This document shows positions 56,144-64,000 of a stretch of DNA of 64,000 bases, piece by piece. Within the stretch, counting starts at the first letter, position 1, and each line of letters begins with the position of its first letter. The notes beneath the pieces were generated by a model. That model was not told the DNA's origin and ran no database searches. It saw only the letters and a program-made list of their open reading frames with translations. The DNA lies in NCBI RefSeq assembly GCF_023343835.1, contig NC_064436.1, forward strand, positions 70,981,545 through 71,045,544, in the 5' to 3' direction. Made by a program: the position numbers and the translations under genes. Source of the stretch: Lagopus muta. Lineage: Eukaryota; Chordata; Aves; Galliformes; Phasianidae.

Positions 56144-59100
56144 TCAGAGAAGACGTCCCAGGAGCTGCGTTCCAGGGGAGCTGGGACAGGGCAAGGGCAG
56201 CGCGACGAAGCCCAGCTTGCTGTAGAAGCTCAGCTGCCGGTGGTCTGCAGCACTGACTTGGCAAAACACTCCCCGTGAGCCTGGAGGGAGAGAGGAGAGC
56301 TCAGACCATGGTCTGGGTCCCTCGTGTCCCCTTGTGCAACTCATGGTGCTGGGGGCAGAGCCAGGATGCAGACAAGGAGCCCCAGTGAGGGCTGCCCCGG
56401 TTCCGAAGTGGGCAGGGAGCAGACAGGATGTGGTTGGGGTGGGTCAGGGGTGCCTCAGCCCCACCAGCACGGAGCTCACCGTTGGCTCTGAGGGCGCTCA
56501 GCAGGCTTACAGCCAGACTGCGGCTGGCACCCACATCCTGCACCCGCGGGGCCGTGTCCAGCTGCACCAGGGAAGGGAAGCGTCGCAGCACGGGCAGCGG
56601 CACAGCCACCGGCTTCGTGTGGAAGAAGAGCAGTGCTTCTTCCAGGACACCCTGCAGGCGATACACAGTGAGGGAACCCTCCCTCCCCAACCCCATCCCA
56701 GCACCACAGTCACACCCTCACCTGTCCCAGGACCCCCAGCTCCCGGGGGTACCTGCGCTGCATGGCCGGCAGCCAGCTGCTGTCGCGCTCTTGCAGGAAT
56801 CGTTCAGCACAGAGCGCTCCAGCTGCATAGCCGCAGGGGCCGCCCTCATCCTCCAGCACGAAGGTGTACTCAGGGCTGAGGCTCAGGAAGCTGCCCAGCA
56901 CCCTGCCAGACAGAGCAGGGCACCGCTAAGCTGGGGCCGAGCGCAGCACAGACGGAGCACAGAGCTGCCGGCTGCCTCCACTCCTGGGACGCAGCACCCA
57001 GCGTCCCCCAACCCACTGAGGTCCTAATGATGCCTTCTGCCAGTGTAAACACTGCAGCCCTCACAGGGACCAGTGGGGACAGAGCATCTCTATCCCCATG
57101 GCAGCTACCAGGACCCCCCTGGACGCACCCTCCCTGCCCCACATCTGACACCACAGTCCCACAGTGGCTGTGGCACAGGCAGTGTTGCTCCCTGCAGGGA
57201 TGAGAGGAGGGCCCTGGCTGGCTGCTTCCATGCTGCCTGGGCACACATCCAGGGGGTCCCCGCGGATCAGGTCTCACCTATCACCCAGCAGGTCAGGGTG
57301 GGACGCGAGGACCTCCACAGTGCTGGGCTCACCATCCAGACCCTCCCGGAACATTTGGTACAGCTTGCCCTGGAAGAGCCCAACCCAGCTCAGTCCCAAT
57401 CCTGCCCCACTGCAACCCTTCAGCTTCTGCTGCTCTGCCACAGCCCCTTTGGAGTGTGATTTCAGGCAGCACTCACAGCTGCCTGAAATGTCCCCAGAGA
57501 GGAACACGACCAGAGCCCCAGCCCTCGGCACCAGGGGAGGTGGGTGCTGCAGTGCTGGGGGTGCTGGCGCTGAGCGACGCGATGCATGCAGCCATTGTGT
57601 GCTGCGTCCTGCTGCCACAGCACAGCGTGCTTTAAAATGAGCCATTGCCATTCCAGTCAGGCACCCCCTCGCAGCAGCTCCTGAGAAAATGCTGCTCAGC
57701 CCAGCCCAGAGCATGCTCAGAGAAGCTGAACAGCAGCAAAACACGCTCTCCATGGAGCACGTGCGAAGGGGAACCCTCTCATGAATTCCTGCCTTGGTCA
57801 CATTAGAGCTCACAGGGTCAGCACAAAGGACAACAAAGGACATCCTGGCAAGAACATGTTTTTCTCAGAGGAAGGCTCGGGGAGCAGCAGAGGCAGAGAA
57901 AGGCACTCCTCAGCTCTGCTCCCACTGCTGGCCAAAGTGCTCGGCCGAGTTTTTCCCACAAAGTTCCAGTGGAAAGATGCATTCAGACGTAATCTGACAA
58001 CTGGCAATTGAAAACAAGCTCTTGCACTGGGAATTGCTGGCAGTCACAGTCTGACATTATAATCTGCTCTCATGTGCCTGCAACTCCTCCTCTGTTATTT
58101 ATAAGCACTAGCTGTGCCTTGCAGGGCACTGTGTTCAGCAGGGATGTGTGTGCTGTGCCCATGATGGTGGATTCGCACTGTTAGCATTTTTAGCCTGGCG
58201 GGGCGGCAGAGCAGACAGAGCTGTGTGACCACTGCAGGCTGCATCCCATGGGACACAGCCCTGTGCAGTTAACCCCACACTGGCCTGATCCTGGGGTTTG
58301 CTTCCCACTGTCGTCGTCCTGTGCTGTGACCTCAGCTCCGCGGCTGGGAGTCAGCATGCACTTTTCTTCTTATGCCATGCAGGGTGTGATGCAGGGTGAG
58401 GGGCAGGAGGGGCTGCAGGGTGGCATGTTCCATCTCACCTTGTCCTGGGGCAGCAGCGGGCGCAGGAGGTACAGCTGTCGGGATGGGAAGAGCGGAGGTG
58501 GATGGCAGAAGAGGTCACAGCTGTTCCCCACGGGCAGCAGTGCCTGGAGGAGGCAGTCTGTCAAGGAGCAGCTTGCTCTGCCCCCCACACCTGCCCTGGA
58601 GCAGCAGGAGAAACGTCTCCATGTTCCACCCCAAGCCCCAGCACCAGCACCCAAGCAGCTCTGCCTCTCAAGCACACAGGAACTCAATGGCAGGGCAGGA
58701 ACAGCAGCTATGGTCCTGGCTTCCCAAGGGCTCCTCCAGCCCCCAGTATTCAAGGGCATGGTCTCACCTGCAGGTCTCCAAAGAGGCCCCCACGGCGCAC
58801 CCAGGGCTCAGCGTCCTCCCCTGGGAAGAGCGGGGCAGTGATGCTCTGGCACCCTGCAGGCAGCAGGAGACAGATGTGTGTGTGACACAGCTCCTGGCAC
58901 AGCCAGAAAGCTGCAGCCCAGGGCAGAACTCAGCACACTGCTTTGCAGCCCGGCCATTGGCTGGGACATCTTTCATTAGGTCATGCTGCCAAAATCCCCA
59001 TCCAATAGAGCACCCACAGCTTTTTTGTTCCAGTGTCTCACCACCCCCATGCTAAAGACTTTCTTCCATGCATCCCTCCTACCAGAGAGGTGGTCCTGGG

Positions 59101-62100
59101 ATAAAAAATGGCCAAGAAACTGACCTAGTAATAGACATGCCCTCTAAATCACAACAGACAGCAAAGTGCTGCTGCAATGTGTGCCCCCTCCCTGAAGCAT
59201 GATGCTGCTTCCCCTCCAGGCTGCTTCACTTCAGTTCCCCTTCAGTGGCTGCTCCCTCCTGACCAGGTCAGGAGCCGTCTGCAGGGATGGTGCCTCAGAG
59301 CTAACAGCTGCTCACAAACCACTGAGCTGGGAGTTATGTCATGGTGTCCTCCTCAGAGGCAAAGGAACTGCACCAGATGACTTCTCCCTGCTGATGGCTG
59401 TGGGTGCGGGGCAGGGGCTCAGCCACTTGCGTGGTGAGGTGGGTGCGCAGCACTGGGACACTGTTGGGTCCCTGGGTGCAGAGATGCAGGGCTGGGATGC
59501 TGAGGGCAATGATCTCACTGTTTTGCAGAGAGCCCGTAGCCCACATCTGGCTTCAGCACAGAGAGCCTTCACCCTCAGCTAGGCAGGGCAGACCCTCACG
59601 AGCCCTGTACCAATGGTGTCCTGAGCCCGCTGCCCTCTCCCCAGCAGCCATTCTCTCAGCACATAAGGATGTGCACTGTGCCAGCCTTCCCAGGCCCTTC
59701 ACACCAGCAGGCAGCATGTGGGGAAGGGCAGCCCACTGGTGAGGACCCGAGGGCAGCAGCCCTTTGAGGGGGAGGGAAGAGAAAAAGTCAGCGCCATACT
59801 TACAGCTGAAGCAGCTTCCCCAGGTGCCCTTGTGCTCAGGGTCACACAGGAGGCGGCCATCTGCAAGGGAGGAGCACAGGGCATGGGATGCACACAGGGG
59901 TCAAAGGGAAATGCTCCCACCAGAGACCCTGGCATCTTGGCCAGACCCCAGGACTGCTGGGAGGGCTCCCAGACATTTTCACTTCTTTAGGCAGAATAAC
60001 AAAGCGAGATTAAGGTGCTCTAGCTGTTCCACTGTGCCCAGGGGCCCCTTTGGGAGCTGGGCTGGGTTTGGCGAGGTGTGGATAAGTGGCCCAGGGTGGA
60101 GAACTGTCCCCATGTGCCCTCATTCACGTACCCAACCACAGCACAAAGGCGCTGGCAGCCAGCAGCAGGTTGCGGATGTCCCACAGGTAGGGGTGCAGGT
60201 CGTAGAGCAGCGCCTGCCCCGCACTGCGGACGAAGCGGCTGTGCAGGCAGCACACCTGGGCACAGAGCTGCCCGAAGGAACGGGCCCGGCTGCGCCACTG
60301 TGCAACCTGCAGACAGGGCAGGCGTCAGAGCAGCTGCAAAGGGCACTGTGCTGCAGCAGCGCCCACATTAGCCTTACCACACAGGAGTCTGGTGATCTGC
60401 TGGGGACTCCCATGCTGGGACCGTTGGCCCGGAGCCACCGAAGGTCTTCCAAGAGATGCTGTGCCTGTGGCCCGTGATGGTAGGGCAGGTAGAAGAGCTC
60501 CACCAGCATCCACACCTCCTCCACAGTCAGTGGGGCACCGGAGTCTGACCCAGCCTCTTCTGAGATCAGTGGCACAGAGGGGACAGGGCTTATGGCAGTC
60601 CCATTAGCAAGCAGTGCTGTGGGGACAGGGCTGGTGGTGGCCCCATCAACAAGCTGTGAGATGGGGCCAGGGCTGGGGTCAGCCCTAGACCCTGAGGGTA
60701 TCTGGAGCACATCAGCAGTGCTGGCCCCAGGCTGGGGACTGCCAGGAGGGCTGCTGCCCCTTTCCCTGACATCACCGCTGTCCAGGGGAGCGCTCTGGCA
60801 GGTGCTGGCCCTGCTGCTGCAGCACACTGCTGTCCCCAGGCTGTGGAGGGTCTCATCAGCCACAGGAGCTCCTGCCGACCTGTCACTCCCTGCTGTGATG
60901 GGCAGAGCAGAGGAGGGCTCACAGCTCGCTCTGCTACCTGAAGCGAGCCGGCCCCGATCCTCTGCAGGGCTCCATGGACCACCGGTGGAGGCCCTGCTCC
61001 CATTGCCCTCTTCAGGCACTGAGGTTGCCTTCCTCTTTCTGTTCCCCGGTGTCACGTCACAGGGCTCCGGTTCGTGCTGGTCTGCCCCACTGGGAGCAGT
61101 GTCACAAGGCTGCGGGCCAAGCAGGGCCTCCTGCCCTCCTGCTGTGCCAGGATGCAGCCCTGCCTCTTCCTCGCAGCCAGTGCTGGATTGCAGTGGAGTC
61201 CTTCCTCCTAGCAAGAGAGCAAAGGGGCGGCCCCACTGGCACCTGCACCAGGATGGCTGTGCCCCGGGGCAGCTGTGCCGGGAGCTCAGAGCAGTGCTGG
61301 CACCGACCAGGGTCTGCCCAGACCATGGGCTCTGAATTGTTCAGGACTTCGCAGCTGGGGAGGCTTTGCAGAGGTAAATAGTGCAAAGCAACAAACTTGT
61401 ACCATGCTTAACCCCCACCTCCAGAGCTCTGTCCTTGTTCCTAGCCTTCTACTGAGCCCATGGTTTGAGGAGACAAGAATGGGGAAAGCAGGAAGCATGC
61501 TTTGCTCTCCATCCTTGCAGCAAATGCCACATAATCCTCCTTCGGGCAGCTGGGCACTACCCAGAGCTGTTTACAGCCCAAAGCTGTTCCTGAACCACGC
61601 TGCGGGGTCACAGACTCATGCACATCTCCTGCACATGGTCACGCTGTCATGCTGCCCCCGGCTCTCAGACACCTCTCCCTATCAGCCTTCTCCCCCAGCA
61701 CACCATCTTCTCTCAACATCTATTTCTCTCATAATGCAGACAGGGTCACTACTACATCTGCTGGTAGTACCTCCTGGGGCTCACCATCCTGCATCCCATG
61801 GCTTGCTCACTTCTGGAGCAGGAGAGTGAGCCCAGCACACGACTACCCATGGAACCAAAGCTTCAAACTCTTCTACCTCACCTTTCAGCTGCAAATCCCT
61901 CCTTTTCCCAGTGCTACTCACAGAGACTCCCCCAAGCAGACCCTGAGCACACGATGACCCCCCTGCAGCTCCCTCAGCCCACAGAGCTCCCTGCAGAGCT
62001 GGTCCATGCTTGGGACCGAGGGATGCTGCACAGTACCGGTTCACCTACCTGCCTCCAGCACCTGCTGCTTTATCTCAGCCACCCAGTCGAGCAGTGCCAA

Positions 62101-63876
62101 CTCCAGAGCCTCCTGAGGGCTGTAACCTTCCTGCAGGCCCTGACCATCCCCCAGCTCTGCTGAAACTTCTGTTCCTAAGGAACAGAGCTCATCAGCTTGG
62201 GCAGTTTCACACACTGCTTCACCAAGCCAACACATGTGACACCAGTGAAGGGCAGCTCATCACCTGGGGGGACCCCGTGTCCACAATGAAGGTGGAGGGT
62301 CACCTCTCCCAGGCTGGTGGGCAGGGGGGCCACAGGGCTATTGCAAGGCCGGGCAGAGTCATCCTGGGTCCTATCCCATGCACGCAACCTCACTGTGGCC
62401 GTGGTGCCCCGTGCACGGAGTGTCCCAGGGCGTGGAGCCACATACCTGTGCTGTCGGTGCAGGCACAGCCCTGCAGCTCACTGTGGAACCAAGTGCCCAG
62501 AGTGTGGATGGGGATGAAGTTGGCCTGGAGCTCGCAGTTGGGGTTGAGGAGCAGCCCACAGAGCCGGGGCATAAGGCCAGGGGCACGGCCCGTGTAGGGG
62601 CCCAGGAAAATACGTCGGCAGTCGTAGTCATTGGCAAAGAGGTTGTCCCAGATGAGGAGGCGACGCTGCAGGACGTGCTCCACCTCCTCCACCAATGCAA
62701 CCGAGAGCTCCTGGGACACCACCTTTGGGCCTGGAGCATCGAGGCACAGACATGTGTGGGATCACAGGTGGTGCACTTCTCCATGCACAGTGCACATCTG
62801 AGCACCAAGTGCAGAGCTGCGTGCAGCCATTGAGACAGGGCACCCACCTGTCCAGATGACCCCAATCTCTGGGAGCAGCTCCCGGCCGAGGGTCTGTAGG
62901 TAACGGGACTGAGCAGGGCTGGGGGAGCAGAGTGAGCTGCAGTACTCTGCAGAGACAGCAGACAGCGGTTGCAGCAGGCAGGGACGTGGAGAGGAGCTGG
63001 GCAGGGGAGGTGGCACAGCCCTTCAGTGGGGCCTACTGCTGTCTGCCCCACTGCCTGCTCCTGTCCCCACCCTGAGGTCTCCCTGGCTGTCCCAAAACGT
63101 GGTGGAGCCCACAGGCTGCCAGGACAATCAGCCTGCAGGGGGAAGAAGGGCTGGGAGCAGCGTAGTGAGCACAGTGTGGCTGCCAAGCACCTGCAGCTGG
63201 TGGGGTACCTGTGGGGCAGAAGAGGAAGGTGGCAGGCAGGCCCAGCTCCCGGTACGCCTCGTTGGCCACAGACGCCTGTGCCTGTGCCAGGGAGGGGAAG
63301 ACGTCTGTGTCAGCGCGGCACAAGCAGGGATCGATGTCGTCAAAAAGCAGCGCGAAGGCACCGCAGCCCAGGGCAGCCACCTGCGGGCACAGGACAGGCG
63401 CTAGGAGGGCGGCAGCAGGAGGATCTGGGGAGCCGGGTGAGCTCCAGGCAGGGACGGCAGAGCACTGCAGCACCCCAACAGACGATGCCCACATCGTGAT
63501 ACCCGCTGGGATGGGGCTGCTCCCTCTCTGCAGCTCTTGCATGCCGCCTGCAGGCATTGCAGCACCCACAGCTGCCGGCTCTGCTGCTCTGAGCAGACAC
63601 TGGGGCTGCGTGAGGCGCCCAGAGCTGCCCTGGGGTCAGAAGGAGCTCACAGCCCCACACAGACGTTTGGTGTGGGCATGGGGCCGCACATGAGCATCTG
63701 TGACCCTTGCCAGGAGCCGTGGGGCGAAGGAATGGCCCACGGTACCTGCCTGAGTTTTTGCTGCAGCAGGAGCCTGTCCCCAGCACTTGAGAACACGATG
63801 TCCTGGCCAGCAGAAATGGCGAAAATGAACTCCACGCCGTGCTCCTGGGCAGTTTTGATGAGAGACTGCATCTGGG
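56144..63876 (-). CDS. O-GlcNAcase (OGA/MGEA5) paralogue, partial at the right edge
   Basis: OGA removes O-GlcNAc from nuclear and cytosolic proteins. Fourteen exons give 882 residues up to TGA: 63746-63876, 63209-63380, 62848-62946, 62446-62730, 62049-62174, 60378-61207, 60132-60306, 59804-59860, 58768-58853, 58439-58543, 57278-57369, 56722-56902, 56480-56651, 56144-56280. The GH84 domain (visible residues 1-230) keeps ALLFDDID with both catalytic aspartates, [18 protein letters not shown] and [10 protein letters not shown], so activity is expected. A long Ser/Pro/Gly-rich linker, mostly the single 830-nt exon, is unlike that of human OGA. The stalk begins at [19 protein letters not shown] and includes [15 protein letters not shown]. 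The C-terminal pseudo-acetyltransferase has [18 protein letters not shown] and [11 protein letters not shown]. The first exons (GVVEGFYGRPW region) lie beyond 64000. True OGA maps to the LOXL4 paralogon in human, so this is probably the second vertebrate copy (mgea5l of fish). It could be OGA itself only if no other copy exists in this genome. Confidence 0.92.
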
Positions 63877-64000
63877 CTGGGGACAGAGAAGAGGGATGCA
63901 GTGAGACCTTGAAGGCACAGGAGGGGCAGAAGGGAGGCTGCAGCCTCAAGGATCAGAGGGAGAGAAGGGCTCTGGGGAGGTGGTGCTCAGGCCCTGAGAC

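Overview
This is a vertebrate nuclear window, most likely from a bird and probably a galliform. The evidence is CR1 LINE fragments ending in the ATTCTGTG-type 3' tail, GC-rich compact multi-exon genes with many CpG islands (microchromosome style), and the gene block AUP1-HTRA2-LOXL3. No prokaryotic feature, tRNA, rRNA, CRISPR array or endogenous retrovirus was recognised.

Layout: 1-9.6 kb has no recognisable coding exon, one old LINE fragment and a CpG island (6.3-7.9 kb). 9.6-18.6 kb (+) holds 25 exons of a DOCK-A subfamily gene (C-terminal 871 codons including the whole DHR2 domain). 19.4-20.4 kb (-) is a complete five-exon BNIP3/BNIP3L-family mitophagy receptor, tail to tail with the DOCK gene. 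20.8-31.3 kb (-) is AUP1, head to head with HTRA2 (+, 31.6-38.6 kb) across a shared CpG-island promoter. 41.0-49.8 kb (-) is LOXL3, convergent with HTRA2. 50-55.6 kb has no recognised gene but contains an orphan CpG island with a perfect nine-copy 9-bp minisatellite. 55.6-63.9 kb (-) is a paralogue of O-GlcNAcase (OGA) whose first exons lie beyond the right edge.

AUP1-HTRA2-LOXL3 is the order on human 2p13, but human 2p13 has no DOCK, BNIP3-type or OGA gene. Relatives of these families sit together on human 10q24-26 (OGA, LOXL4, HTRA1, DOCK1, BNIP3), 8p (LOXL2, DOCK5, BNIP3L, HTRA4) and 5q (LOX, DOCK2). The simplest reading is that the window keeps three whole-genome-duplication paralogues (ohnologues) that mammals lost. 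All reading frames traced here stay open across every splice junction, so none looks like a pseudogene.

Functionally, AUP1 (ER and lipid-droplet quality control), HTRA2 (mitochondrial protease), the BNIP3-like receptor (mitophagy) and the OGA-like enzyme (nutrient-responsive O-GlcNAc removal) are stress and quality-control genes. The DOCK gene (Rac exchange factor) and LOXL3 (collagen crosslinking, nuclear deacetylase/deacetyliminase activity) act on cell shape and matrix. The linkage is best explained by ancestry; co-regulation is not shown. LOXL3 carries extra phase-compatible exons not needed for the 753-residue protein: a second copy of the first half of SRCR4, and two small exons encoding very basic peptides inside SRCR2.
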